Shown piece by piece: positions 44,574-54,262 of a stretch of DNA of 64,000 bases. A program made the position numbers and the translations under genes. This DNA comes from Thomasclavelia cocleata. Lineage in GTDB: Bacteria > Bacillota_I > Bacilli_A > Erysipelotrichales > Coprobacillaceae. The notes beneath the pieces are model-generated. The model saw nothing but the letters and a program-made list of their open reading frames with translations. It was not told where the DNA came from and did no database searches. Where the stretch lies: the NCBI RefSeq assembly GCF_900102365.1, contig NZ_FOIN01000009.1, forward strand, positions 16,137 to 80,136, in the 5' to 3' direction. Every line of letters begins with the position of its first letter. Position 1 is the stretch's first letter.

Positions 44574-45513
44574 AGTCAAAAGTTACATATTCATTTTTTA
44601 ATGGAGAGACAACATTTAAATTTTCAACAGTTAGAACGGGAATGTTAATTTGATATTCTTGATCAAGAACAGTTGAAACTTTACCTTTTACCACGATCCA
44701 TTCATCAGGAATTAGTTTTTTAGCTAGTTTACTAATACAAACTAGACCAATCAATGATGTATCCTCTTCACAACAAACCATAGCTTGTCTACCTAAAACA
44801 AAACCATCTTCAATAACTCTATCTAATCCAATAAACTTTCCCTTTATTTTAATTGTTTTATCATTATACTTCTCAGGATGATCCATTACATCCATACAAA
44901 AAATACCAAAATCATGATCTTTAATCTCTAAATAATCTTTTTGTATATCATAAGGTAATTCTACTTCAGGATGCATTGTATCAATAGTGCCATTAGGAAA
45001 TTCATAAATTATTTGGGTATTACTGTTTATTGCTTTTATATTATTTCTTAACATTGATTTTTTAATGTTTTGATTATAACGATTAAAAATGACAAGATCA
45101 CTAAATATAACTTGTCCATATACTAATGAACGCATATTATTTAAATACATTGAAAAGGTTGTAGCATCAAAGGTTGTTAAAACTTGAACAACTTTCCAAT
45201 TTTCTGGAATAATTTCTTTAACAAAAATATTTAGATCCATCATTCCATTGGCTTCAATCATAATTTGTGTAGGATGATATTCTAATTCTAGGTGCTTTAA
45301 ATCGTATGTAGTAAAGTTTTCGTAATCTAAAGTAGCTAGTGAAGTATTAGATTTTTTTAAATATACTTTATCATAAGAAATTTCACCACTTTCAAAACTT
45401 ATTAATAAAGTATCCTCATCACTATAAAAGTCAGGATTCATCAAAGTATCATTTATGAACGAAGTTTTACCACTATCTAAAAAACCTGCAAAAATATATA
45501 CTCTTGTTTCCAT
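44572..45513 (-). CDS. CobW/P47K-like GTPase with C-terminal DUF1980-like domain
   Basis: 313 residues. N-terminal G3E GTPase-like domain with P-loop GFLDSGKTSF (about 9-18). Where CobW proteins carry the CxCC metal motif this protein has none. A C-terminal part (about 215-305; IKIKGKFIGLDRVIEDGFVLGRQ reads in pieces, with CC) resembles the DUF1980/TIGR03943 domain usually fused to or beside a membrane permease. It overlaps the upstream CobW gene by one base, so both are made together. Probably a partner GTPase in metal handling; the exact role is inference. Confidence 0.7.
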   Translation of the reverse strand: METRVYIFAGFLDSGKTSFINDTLMNPDFYSDEDTLLISFESGEISYDKVYLKKSNTSLATLDYENFTTYDLKHLELEYHPTQIMIEANGMMDLNIFVKEIIPENWKVVQVLTTFDATTFSMYLNNMRSLVYGQVIFSDLVIFNRYNQNIKKSMLRNNIKAINSNTQIIYEFPNGTIDTMHPEVELPYDIQKDYLEIKDHDFGIFCMDVMDHPEKYNDKTIKIKGKFIGLDRVIEDGFVLGRQAMVCCEEDTSLIGLVCISKLAKKLIPDEWIVVKGKVSTVLDQEYQINIPVLTVENLNVVSPLKNEYVTFD

Positions 45514-46499
45514 TAAGCAACCTCATCAAATAAATTATTTAATTTTTGTTCATCTAACTTTTCACCAATTATACAAATTTGACCAGTAAAATTGGCTTTT
45601 CCTATACGAATCTCATATTCCCCTGGAACTAGGTCAAAATACAACCAATTATTTTCAAAACTATCTACATAGCCTTTAGCCCTTAGAATATTTCCATAGT
45701 TTGAATTCTCACTAAGTTTTTTTAAGATTGTCTCTAATTGAATTTTAGTATATTTTTTTGGTGTTTGTTTACTCCAGCTAGTAAATATTTCATCTGCATG
45801 ATGATGTTCATGTTTGCATTTATGATTATGGTGGTGTTCATGATTATGATTGTGACCACACTCAGGACAAATATCTAATTCATTGAACAATTGGTTACGA
45901 AGATTATCACTATGATCAAAAGCAGCAACTAATGTTTCTTGGGTTAATTGATTCCAAGTGGTTGTAATTATATTGGCTTTATTGTTATGTTCTTTAATTA
46001 TTTTAATACATTCATTAAGTTGAAATTCTGTTATATCTTCAGTTCTGCTTAAAATAATTAATGAGGCATATTTGATTTGATTATTAAAAAATTCACCAAA
46101 GTTTTTAGTATATAGACGACATTTTTTAGCATCAATTACAGTCATATGATTGTCAAGTGATAGTTCATCACTATTAACTTCATTTACAGCTTTTATTACA
46201 TCAGATAATTTACCTACTCCAGAAGGTTCAATAATAATACGGTCAGGATGATACTTTTCAATAACTTCCACTAACGAAGTTTCAAAATCATCTACAAGAC
46301 TGCAACAGATACATCCAGAGTTGATTTCAGTTATTTCGATTCCAGAATCATGCATAAATGTTCCATCGATTCCAATTTCACCAAATTCATTTTCAATCAA
46401 TACAATTTGTTCATCAAGATATATTTCTTTAATTAATTTTTTTATAAAAGTTGTTTTTCCAGCTCCAAGAAAACCAGATATGATATCTACTTTTATCAT
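45513..46499 (-). CDS. CobW-family metallochaperone GTPase (COG0523)
   Basis: 328 residues: P-loop GFLGAGKTTF, metal motif C63-I-C65-C66 (GCICCSL), a His/Cys-rich stretch around 205-235 (CPECGHNHNHEHHHNHKC) and a CobW C-terminal domain. Members deliver zinc or related metals to client proteins using GTP. The His-rich loop points to Zn/Ni/Co buffering. No clear Zur box is seen upstream. First gene of a two-gene operon with the CxCC-less paralogue. Confidence 0.9.
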   Translation of the reverse strand: MIKVDIISGFLGAGKTTFIKKLIKEIYLDEQIVLIENEFGEIGIDGTFMHDSGIEITEINSGCICCSLVDDFETSLVEVIEKYHPDRIIIEPSGVGKLSDVIKAVNEVNSDELSLDNHMTVIDAKKCRLYTKNFGEFFNNQIKYASLIILSRTEDITEFQLNECIKIIKEHNNKANIITTTWNQLTQETLVAAFDHSDNLRNQLFNELDICPECGHNHNHEHHHNHKCKHEHHHADEIFTSWSKQTPKKYTKIQLETILKKLSENSNYGNILRAKGYVDSFENNWLYFDLVPGEYEIRIGKANFTGQICIIGEKLDEQKLNNLFDEVA

Positions 46500-46694
46500 C
46501 TAATTCATCTCCTATCTAAGATATTATAACATTAAGTTTTTTATGGTTCAAATATTGAAGTTGTTAAAATTATTACCATTATTTAAAAAACTAGAACAAA
46601 ATTAATTCTATATTAAACAGATTTTTAAAATATGACAAGAATAGTAACATAACTCAAAATATGTTAGAATATAAGGTATAGAGGAGGAATATTT

Positions 46695-47282
46695 ATGAGT
46701 AAAAAGGTTATAACCATTGCAAGAGAATATGGCTCTGGGGGAAGGTTGATTGCTCAAAAAGTCGCAGAAAAATTAGGAATAGTTTATTATGATAATGAAG
46801 TTATTGATTTAGCTGCTAAGGAAATGGGATTTGATGTAGATGTGATTAGAAAAGTTTCAGAAGAAAAATCATCAGGATTTATGTATAGTCTATCTTCTAG
46901 TGCATTTACTCTTCCTTTAAACGATCAAGTATACACGATGCAATCAAAAATTATTCGTCATCTAGCAAGTTATGATGCTTGTATTATTGTTAGTGGTTGT
47001 GCTGATTATATTTTGGAAGATTTTGATAATGTTTTGAAGGTTTTTATTCATGCACCATTAGAATCAAGAATCCGTCGGGTTAAAGAAGATTATAAAGAAA
47101 ATCATAGTGATTTAAAAAAATATGTGGTAAAGAAGGATAAAACTAGGAGTAATTATTATAATTACTATACAACTAAAAAGTGGGGACAATTAAAAAATTT
47201 TGATTTAACAATTAATAGTGATTTGGGTATTAATGAAGCGGCAGATATAATTTCGAAATTATATTTAGAGGGAAAATTTTAA
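46695..47282 (+). CDS. Cytidylate-kinase-like protein (AAA_26)
   Basis: 195 residues. N-terminal ITIAREYGSGGRLIAQKVAEK contains the nucleotide-binding loop of the cytidylate kinase-like family (Pfam 13189), which differs from true Cmk. YDNEVIDLAAKE and VFIHAPLESRIRRV are further family motifs. It phosphorylates an unknown substrate. GAGGAGG site; its stop overlaps the MATE start, so the two are coupled, a common pairing in clostridia-like genomes. Confidence 0.82.
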   Translation: MSKKVITIAREYGSGGRLIAQKVAEKLGIVYYDNEVIDLAAKEMGFDVDVIRKVSEEKSSGFMYSLSSSAFTLPLNDQVYTMQSKIIRHLASYDACIIVSGCADYILEDFDNVLKVFIHAPLESRIRRVKEDYKENHSDLKKYVVKKDKTRSNYYNYYTTKKWGQLKNFDLTINSDLGINEAADIISKLYLEGKF

Positions 47283-48622
47283 TGGCTACAGAAAATAAAA
47301 TGGGTGTAATGCCTGTAAATAAACTATTAATTACAATGTCTTTACCAATGATAATTTCAATGTTAGTTCAAGCAATGTATAATATTGTTGATAGTATATT
47401 TGTTGCTCAAATTAGTGAAAATGCACTAACAGCAGTTTCTTTAGCTTTTCCCTTGCAAAACTTAATGATTGCTTTTGCAGGGGGAACAGCTGTAGGGGTT
47501 AATGCTTTATTGTCTAGAAGCTTAGGGGAAAAGAATCAAGATAATGTAAATAAAACAGCGACAAATTCAATTTTCATTTATTTAATTACAGCATTAATTT
47601 TTATGATTGGAGGATTGCTGATATCTAATATATTTTTTAGTATTCAAACTACTAATCAAGAAATCATAAATCATGGAAAGGTTTATATCTCAATTGTTGT
47701 AGGGAGTTCATTTGGTTTATTTGGACAGTTTTTATTTGAACGGCTTTTACAAGCTACAGGAAGAACAATGTTTACGATGTTTACCCAAGGTATTGGGGCA
47801 ATAATCAATATAATATTAGATCCAATCTTTATTTTTGGTTTATTTTCAGTGCCCAAAATGGGTGTTGCTGGAGCGGCATTGGCAACAGTTATAGGACAAA
47901 TAATTGCATGTATGTTAGCACTATTTTTTAACTTAAAATATAATCATGATATCACTTTTCAATTTAAACGATTTAAACCAGATTTCCAGATTATTAAACA
48001 AATTTATTCAGTAGGAATTCCATCTATTATTATGCTATCTATTGGTAGTGTTATGACATTTGGAATGAATACAATTTTAATTACTTATTCTACTACAGCA
48101 ACAGCTGTATTTGGAGTATATTTTAAACTACAAAGCTTTGTTTTTATGCCTATTTTTGGTTTGAATAATGGAATGATTCCTATTATTGCATATAATTTAG
48201 GTGCTAAGAAAAAAGATAGAATGTTTAAAACAATTAATCTAGCAATGATTTATGCTATATCTATAATGATTATTGGATTAATAATATTTGAGTGTTTTCC
48301 ACAAACTTTATTAGGATATTTTAATGCATCATCAGATATGATTAAGATAGGTACTCCTGCATTAAGGATAATTGCGCTTCATTTTATTCTTGCAGGATAT
48401 TCGATTGTTTGTAGTGCTGTATTTCAAGCAGTTGGTAAAGGTACATATAGTTTATTAACATCTTTAATTAGACAATTATTTATATTATTACCAAGTGCAT
48501 ATATCTTATCTTTATTTGGAAATATTAATTTGATTTGGTTATCTTTTCCGATTGCAGAAATCGTTTCAGTGATTACTTCATCAATATTATTTTCTAAGAT
48601 AAAAAGACATTTAGTATTTTAG
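47282..48622 (+). CDS. MATE-family efflux transporter
   Basis: 446 residues with twelve predicted membrane helices in two homologous halves (PMIISMLVQAMYNIVDSIFVAQ; second half SVGIPSIIMLSIGS). Exports drugs or metabolites with Na+ or H+. Translation is coupled to the kinase-like gene. Confidence 0.92.
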   Translation: MATENKMGVMPVNKLLITMSLPMIISMLVQAMYNIVDSIFVAQISENALTAVSLAFPLQNLMIAFAGGTAVGVNALLSRSLGEKNQDNVNKTATNSIFIYLITALIFMIGGLLISNIFFSIQTTNQEIINHGKVYISIVVGSSFGLFGQFLFERLLQATGRTMFTMFTQGIGAIINIILDPIFIFGLFSVPKMGVAGAALATVIGQIIACMLALFFNLKYNHDITFQFKRFKPDFQIIKQIYSVGIPSIIMLSIGSVMTFGMNTILITYSTTATAVFGVYFKLQSFVFMPIFGLNNGMIPIIAYNLGAKKKDRMFKTINLAMIYAISIMIIGLIIFECFPQTLLGYFNASSDMIKIGTPALRIIALHFILAGYSIVCSAVFQAVGKGTYSLLTSLIRQLFILLPSAYILSLFGNINLIWLSFPIAEIVSVITSSILFSKIKRHLVF

Positions 48623-48709
48623 AATGTTATACAGTAGCTTTGCTGGTAACAGAATTGTGAAGCTAATTGATATATTGTATAATATTACATATAGATTAGG
48701 GGTGACAGC

Positions 48710-49405
48710 ATGAATTATATTGAGCTAGATGAGGTAGATTCGACAAATAATTATGTAAAAAGGAATTTAGATAGATTACCTAATTACAGTGTAGTAAAAT
48801 GTAATTATCAGACTGCAGGTCGAGGGCGTAATGGGCATATATGGAAAAGTAAAAGAGGACAAGATCTACTAATGAGTATTCTTGTTAAGGATTTTAAGAA
48901 TCCTCATGATTTACACAAAATGACTCAAATAGCTGCTTGTAGTGTAATTGGCTTGTTAGATAGGTATGGGATTGAAGCAAAAATAAAGTGGCCTAATGAT
49001 GTTTTTGTTGATGATTTGAAAATATGTGGGATATTAGTTGAGGCAATATATAAAGATGGATTAGAAGGAGTAGTAATTGGAATAGGTTTAAATGTTAATT
49101 CTATTAGTGGTGAATATACTTCAATGAAAATGAAATTGGGTCAAGAATATTTAATTAAACCAATTATGATTACAATTTTGACATACTTTAAAATTTATCA
49201 TAATCTTTATCAACAAGGCTGTTATGATCAAATTCTTGATTATGCAAATAATATTTCTTATTTAAAGAATAAACAAGTTGTTTTTCAAGATTATGGGATA
49301 GTAACTTTTACAAAACTTAACGAAGATGGAACTGTGGATTTTATTGATAGTAATTATCAACAGCATAATGTTTTGGTTAATGAAATCTCTTTACATAGAG
49401 AGTAG
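48710..49405 (+). CDS. birA: Biotin-[acetyl-CoA-carboxylase] ligase
   Basis: 231 residues, class I (no DNA-binding domain). Biotinyl-AMP loop AGRGRNGHIW (36-45), catalytic KWPNDVFVDDLKICGILVE and a short C-terminal SH3-like cap. It attaches biotin to AccB encoded at 23.4 kb. Lacking an HTH, it cannot repress biotin genes. TATAAT about 40 bases upstream; GGGGTGA ribosome site. Confidence 0.94.
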   Translation: MNYIELDEVDSTNNYVKRNLDRLPNYSVVKCNYQTAGRGRNGHIWKSKRGQDLLMSILVKDFKNPHDLHKMTQIAACSVIGLLDRYGIEAKIKWPNDVFVDDLKICGILVEAIYKDGLEGVVIGIGLNVNSISGEYTSMKMKLGQEYLIKPIMITILTYFKIYHNLYQQGCYDQILDYANNISYLKNKQVVFQDYGIVTFTKLNEDGTVDFIDSNYQQHNVLVNEISLHRE

Positions 49406-49447
49406 AGAGTACCAAATTAATTTTAAATGATAGGCATGTATATTTTT

Positions 49448-49477
49448 AACTCTCTGTATTATATAAGAGAGTTTTTT
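49448..49477 (+). terminator. birA terminator
   Basis: AACTCTC and GAGAGTT stem followed by T4; AT-rich loop. Confidence 0.75.
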
Positions 49478-49607
49478 ATAATAATGTTATTATAGTTATA
49501 AATATTATTTAAGATATAGTAATAGAATTTATTAATGGTGTATTATAAAAGTGGGTATAGTGAAAAGTTGATGATAGTATTTTATAAAGGAATAAGAGGT
49601 ATGATAA

Positions 49608-50456
49608 ATGAAGAATAATGATAAGATAGCAATTGTTTGTTGTTCTAATGGGATTAAATTAAAAGATAAATATAAAATTGATATGTTGATAAATTTATTT
49701 ATTAGATTTGAGTTAGTACCTGTTATTAGTAGATACATATTTGAGCAAGGAGCAGTTTTTAGTGGAAATGCAAAACAGAGAGCTGAGGTATTGATGGATT
49801 TTTATAAAGATAAAGAGATAAAAGCGATTTTTGATATTTCTGGTGGAGATATTGCTAATGAAATTTTACCATTTTTAGATTTTGAAATTATCAAAAAGAA
49901 TAAAAAATTGTTTTGGGGGTATAGTGATTTAACTACGATTATCAATGCAATTTATACAAAAACAAATAATGAATCAATTTTATATCAAATAAAAAATTTA
50001 GTTGCTGAAGATATGGAAGAACAGACAAATAATTTTTATGAATCTCTTTTTTTAAAGACAGATCATTTGTATTATTTTAACTATGAATTTATTCAGGGCA
50101 ATTCCATGCAAGGAGTTGTTGTTGGTGGAAATATAAGATGTTTCTTAAAGTTGGCAGGAACTGAGTATTGGCCAAATATGAATAATAAGATATTATTACT
50201 TGAGGCTAGAAGTGGAACAATTGGACAAATGACAACTTATTTAAGTCAATTAAAACAGATTGGGGTATTTGAAAAGGTTAATGGAATTATTTTAGGCAGA
50301 TTTATAGAAATGGAGAATAAATGCTGTATACCAACAATTATTGATTTAGTAAAGAGATATATTAATAGAGATTTGCCTCTTGTAAAAACTTCTGAAGTAG
50401 GACATAATATTGATTCTAAAGCGATGATTATTGGAAAAATGATAAACTTACGTTAA
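49608..50456 (+). CDS. Peptidase S66 (LD-carboxypeptidase/MccF-like)
   Basis: 282 residues. Nucleophile Ser106 in WGYSDLTT, Glu in LLLEARSG and His in SEVGHNIDSKAM form the S66 Ser-Glu-His triad. Members release D-Ala from tetrapeptides (L,D-carboxypeptidase) or inactivate microcin C-type compounds. Sequence alone does not decide; cytoplasmic. The N-terminal part is short compared with LdcA. Confidence 0.88.
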   Translation: MKNNDKIAIVCCSNGIKLKDKYKIDMLINLFIRFELVPVISRYIFEQGAVFSGNAKQRAEVLMDFYKDKEIKAIFDISGGDIANEILPFLDFEIIKKNKKLFWGYSDLTTIINAIYTKTNNESILYQIKNLVAEDMEEQTNNFYESLFLKTDHLYYFNYEFIQGNSMQGVVVGGNIRCFLKLAGTEYWPNMNNKILLLEARSGTIGQMTTYLSQLKQIGVFEKVNGIILGRFIEMENKCCIPTIIDLVKRYINRDLPLVKTSEVGHNIDSKAMIIGKMINLR

Positions 50457-50476
50457 TTAGTAAGTTTTTATTTTTG

Positions 50477-50537
50477 TTCAAAAACATTCAAAAACATTCA
50501 TAAAATAATTGACTATATGACTGAATAGTCATATAAT
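50477..50537 (+). promoter_or_regulatory. fru operon promoter with tandem TTCAAAAACA repeats
   Basis: TTGACT (50509-50514), 17-bp spacer, TATAAT (50532-50537). Directly upstream lie tandem 10-bp repeats TTCAAAAACA (50477-50486 and 50487-50496) and a third weaker unit TTCATAAAAT. The spacer holds TGACTAT..ATAGTCA (7-bp inverted repeat). Likely FruR sites. Confidence 0.65.
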
Positions 50538-50558
50538 ATGTTTGTGAGGTGAATGAAA

Positions 50559-51311
50559 ATGATTACAGAAGAAAGACATCGACTGATTTTGAAGGAATTG
50601 AAAAGAAAAGGAAGCTTAAATGTATTGGAGCTGGTAAATATAACTAAAGCTTCTGAGTCAACGATACGACGTGATTTATTGGAGTTAGATCATCAAGGAT
50701 TATTGAAAAGGGTCCATGGTGGAGCGGTTCTTATTGAAAGAGCTAGTTTAGCAGTTGAAAATCCATTAAGTGAACGACAATCGCAAAATTCATTACAGAA
50801 AGAATTGATTGGGAAATATGCTGGTAAATTAGTTGAAGAAAATGATACTGTATATATTGATACAGGATCAACTACAATAAAATTAATTGATTACTTAATT
50901 GAAAAAAAAGCGACTTATGTAACTAATGGATTATTACAAGCACAAATGTTAGCACAAAAAGGATTTAAGGTAATTTGTCTTGGAGGGGAGATAAGAGGGA
51001 TTACTGGTGCTTGTGTTGGAGCGAGTACTTATCAAAAATTAAGTAGATATCATTTTACAAAAGCTTTTTTTGGAACTAATGGTGTTGATATTGAACATGG
51101 TTTTACAACTCCTGATAATGAAGAAGCATTAATTAAGGAGGCTGCTTTTAGTCGTTGTGAAATGAATTATATATTATGTGATCATAGTAAATTTAATAAA
51201 TTAAGTCCAGTTCATTTTGGTGATATAAATGAGGCAATTATAATTTGTGATTATTGTAAAGAAAATCAAATAAAAGAGCATACTACAGTTGTGGAGGTAG
51301 ATAAAGTATGA
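50559..51311 (+). CDS. fruR: DeoR-family repressor of the fructose operon
   Basis: 250 residues. N-terminal DeoR helix-turn-helix (TEERHRLILKELKRKG, ASESTIRRDLLELDHQGLLKRVHGGA) and a sugar-phosphate sensing domain (DTGSTTIKLIDYL, ATYVTNGLL, KAFFGTNGVD). By context it senses fructose-1-phosphate. ATG 50559 lies 7 bases from GAGGTG; 50553 is too close. Overlaps fruK by four bases (ATGA). Confidence 0.9.
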   Translation: MITEERHRLILKELKRKGSLNVLELVNITKASESTIRRDLLELDHQGLLKRVHGGAVLIERASLAVENPLSERQSQNSLQKELIGKYAGKLVEENDTVYIDTGSTTIKLIDYLIEKKATYVTNGLLQAQMLAQKGFKVICLGGEIRGITGACVGASTYQKLSRYHFTKAFFGTNGVDIEHGFTTPDNEEALIKEAAFSRCEMNYILCDHSKFNKLSPVHFGDINEAIIICDYCKENQIKEHTTVVEVDKV

Positions 51312-52228
51312 TTTATACAATAACATTTAATCCATCATTAGATTATGTTATGAAGGTTAAAGATTTTGAAGAAGGAAAAACTAATCGATCTTATCAAGAG
51401 ACCATTTATCCTGGGGGAAAAGGTTTTAATGTATCTACAATTTTACAATGTCTTGGTCTTGAAAATACTGCATTAGGATTTATTGCAGGATTTACAGGAA
51501 AAGAAATAGAAGATCAGTTAAAAAAAAGAGGTTTTAATTTAGATTTATGTGTATTAGATGAAGGGATTTCACGAATAAATGTAAAAATGAAAAGTACAAA
51601 GGAAACAGAGATAAATGGTAATGGACCTAATATTAATAATATAAAATTAGATGAATTATTATCAAAATTGGATTATTTAAATAATGGGGATATTTTAATT
51701 TTGGCGGGTAGTATACCTTCATCATTACCAGATAATATTTATGAAACAATTATGAAAAGATTGATTTTAAAGAAAATCAAAGTAATTGTTGATGCAACAG
51801 GCGAGTTGTTATTAAATGTATTATCATATCGTCCATTTTTAATCAAACCTAATCATCATGAATTAGAAGAACTTTTTAAGACAAAAATCAATAATCAAGA
51901 AGAAATAATATTTTATGCAAAAAAGTTAAAAGAACAAGGAGCAATAAATGTTTTAATATCATTAGGAAAAGACGGGGCATTATTAATAAGTGAAGATAAT
52001 CATGTGTATTTTTGTAATAGTGCTAAAGGAGAATTAATTAACTCAGTTGGTAGTGGAGATTCAATGGTTGCAGGATTTATTGCTGGTTATTTAAAAAATA
52101 AAAGTTATCAAGAAGCGATTCACTTAGGTAGTGCATGTGGTGGTGCAACAGCTTTTAGTGATGATTTAGCTAAAAAAGAAATGATTGATAAAGTTTATCA
52201 ACAAATTAATGTGGAGGTTATCGAATAA
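51308..52228 (+). CDS. fruK: 1-phosphofructokinase
   Basis: 306 residues, PfkB family: N-terminal TITFNPSLDYVMKV, GGKGFNVS and C-terminal catalytic GSGDSMVAGF. Converts fructose-1-phosphate to fructose-1,6-bisphosphate. One-base overlap with fruA. Confidence 0.95.
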   Translation: MIYTITFNPSLDYVMKVKDFEEGKTNRSYQETIYPGGKGFNVSTILQCLGLENTALGFIAGFTGKEIEDQLKKRGFNLDLCVLDEGISRINVKMKSTKETEINGNGPNINNIKLDELLSKLDYLNNGDILILAGSIPSSLPDNIYETIMKRLILKKIKVIVDATGELLLNVLSYRPFLIKPNHHELEELFKTKINNQEEIIFYAKKLKEQGAINVLISLGKDGALLISEDNHVYFCNSAKGELINSVGSGDSMVAGFIAGYLKNKSYQEAIHLGSACGGATAFSDDLAKKEMIDKVYQQINVEVIE

Positions 52229-54117
52229 TGAAGATTACAGATTTATTAAAGTGTGTATCTGTTGATGTTAATGCAGCAGCTAAATCAAAAGATGAAGCTA
52301 TTAATCATTTAGTTGATCTAATGGATAAACAGGGGAATTTAAAAGATAAAGAGGTTTATAAACAAGGAATATATGCTCGTGAAGAATTAAGTACTACAGG
52401 AATTGGTGAAGGAATAGCTATTCCTCATGCTCAAAGTGAAACTGTTGTAGCACCAGGTTTAGCGGCAATGGTTGTTAAAGATGGAGTTGATTATCAGTCT
52501 CTTGATGGAAATCCAGCTCAATTATTTTTTATGATTGCTGTACCTAAATCAAGTGGAAATGAACATTTACAGATTTTAGCAATGCTTTCGCAGATGTTAA
52601 TGGATAATGATTTTAAAGAGGCATTAGTTAATGCCAAAAGTAAAGAAACTTTTATGAGAATTATTGATGAAAAAGAAGCTAGTCAAAAAGAAAAAGAGAC
52701 TCAAAAAGAAGTTGCCCAAAAATCATTTAGTGGTAGTTATCAAATTGTTGCAGTAACTGCTTGTCCAACTGGAATTGCACATACCTATATGGCAGCAGAG
52801 GCTTTAGAAGAAAAAGCTAAAGAAATGAATGTAACGATTAAAGTAGAAACAAATGGTAGTGGTGGAACTAAAAATGCTTTGACAGCAAAAGAAATTTCTG
52901 AATGTCAAGCAGTTATTGTTGCAGCAGATAAAAATGTTGAGATGGCACGTTTTGCTGGAAAACCAGTTATTCAGGTAAAAGTAGCAGATGGAATTAATAA
53001 AGCAACAGATTTAATCAAACAAGCCTTGAGTGATGATGCTCCAATTTATCAAAGTGATAACACAGTTAATTTAAAAATTGAAGACTCTAATGAAGGCGTA
53101 GGTCGAACAATTTATAAACATCTAATGAATGGTGTTAGTCATATGTTACCTTTTGTAATTGGTGGTGGGATTTTAATAGCATTAGCATTTTTATTTGATG
53201 ATTATACTATTGATCCTAAAAATTTTGGAAGTAATACAGAATTAGCAGCTTTTTTAAAAAATGCTGGTGATACTGCTTTTGGATTTATGTTACCTATTTT
53301 ATCAGGGTTTATTGCTATGTCGATTGCAGATCGTCCAGGTTTAGCAGTAGGATTTGTCGGTGGTGCTTTAGCTTCTGGAGGTGGCTCTGGTTTTTTAGGA
53401 GCATTAGCCGCTGGTTTTGCAGCAGGATATTTATTGATAGGATTACGAAAATTATTTGATTATTTACCAGATGCATTTGAAGGATTAAAACCAGTTTTAT
53501 TGTATCCGTTTTTTGGAATCCTAATTATGGCACTAGGAATGGTGTTTATTATTAATCCACCAGTTGCAGCAGTTAATAATGGAATTACTAATATTTTAAA
53601 TTCAATGGGTGGTTCTAGTAAGGTATTGTTAGGTCTAGTTTTAGGAGGGATGATGGCTGCTGATATGGGTGGTCCAATCAATAAGGCAGCTTATGTATTT
53701 GGAACAGCATCTATTACAAGTGGGAATTATGATATTATGGCAGCTGTAATGATTGGCGGAATGGTTCCTCCATTAGCAATTGCTCTAGCAACATTATTTT
53801 TTAAAAATCGTTTCACTAAAAAGGAACAAAGTACAACAGTTACTAATTTTATTATGGGATTTTCATTTATTACTGAAGGAGCAATACCTTTTGCAGCTAG
53901 TGATCCTTTGCATATTTTACCAGCATGTATTGCAGGTTCAGCAGTTGCTGGGGCATTGTCAATGGCTTTTGGATGTACATTAATGGCACCTCATGGTGGT
54001 ATATTCGTTATAGGAGTAATTAGTAATCCATTAGGGTATTTTATTGCCTTATCAATAGGAGCTATTGTAGGAATGATATTACTAGGATTATTGAAAAAAC
54101 CAATAGCTTCAAAATAG
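52228..54117 (+). CDS. fruA: PTS fructose-specific EIIABC
   Basis: 629 residues with three fused domains: IIA (1-150, phospho-His67 in AIPHAQSE), IIB (about 172-270, Cys179 in TACPTGIAHTYMAAEAL) and membrane IIC (about 290-625, eight or more helices). Takes up fructose as fructose-1-phosphate, the substrate of FruK. Last gene of the operon, followed by a strong terminator. Confidence 0.96.
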   Translation: MKITDLLKCVSVDVNAAAKSKDEAINHLVDLMDKQGNLKDKEVYKQGIYAREELSTTGIGEGIAIPHAQSETVVAPGLAAMVVKDGVDYQSLDGNPAQLFFMIAVPKSSGNEHLQILAMLSQMLMDNDFKEALVNAKSKETFMRIIDEKEASQKEKETQKEVAQKSFSGSYQIVAVTACPTGIAHTYMAAEALEEKAKEMNVTIKVETNGSGGTKNALTAKEISECQAVIVAADKNVEMARFAGKPVIQVKVADGINKATDLIKQALSDDAPIYQSDNTVNLKIEDSNEGVGRTIYKHLMNGVSHMLPFVIGGGILIALAFLFDDYTIDPKNFGSNTELAAFLKNAGDTAFGFMLPILSGFIAMSIADRPGLAVGFVGGALASGGGSGFLGALAAGFAAGYLLIGLRKLFDYLPDAFEGLKPVLLYPFFGILIMALGMVFIINPPVAAVNNGITNILNSMGGSSKVLLGLVLGGMMAADMGGPINKAAYVFGTASITSGNYDIMAAVMIGGMVPPLAIALATLFFKNRFTKKEQSTTVTNFIMGFSFITEGAIPFAASDPLHILPACIAGSAVAGALSMAFGCTLMAPHGGIFVIGVISNPLGYFIALSIGAIVGMILLGLLKKPIASK

Positions 54118-54118
54118 T

Positions 54119-54154
54119 TAATATGTCATACTTTTATGTATGACATATTTTTTA
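54119..54154 (+). terminator. fru operon terminator
   Basis: ATATGTCATAC-TTTTAT-GTATGACATAT with T run. Confidence 0.9.
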
Positions 54155-54262
54155 ATGTAATAATTAAACATTTAATTGATGAATTATAATATCAGTAGTA
54201 GAAAAATTTAGTAGTTTTAGGTTATAATATATTTATATATAAATAAAAGGGATGTTGATAAG

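Noticed and set aside
50477..50506. CRISPR or longer tandem repeat array
   Set aside because: Only three 10-bp units next to a promoter; no spacers and no cas genes anywhere in the window.
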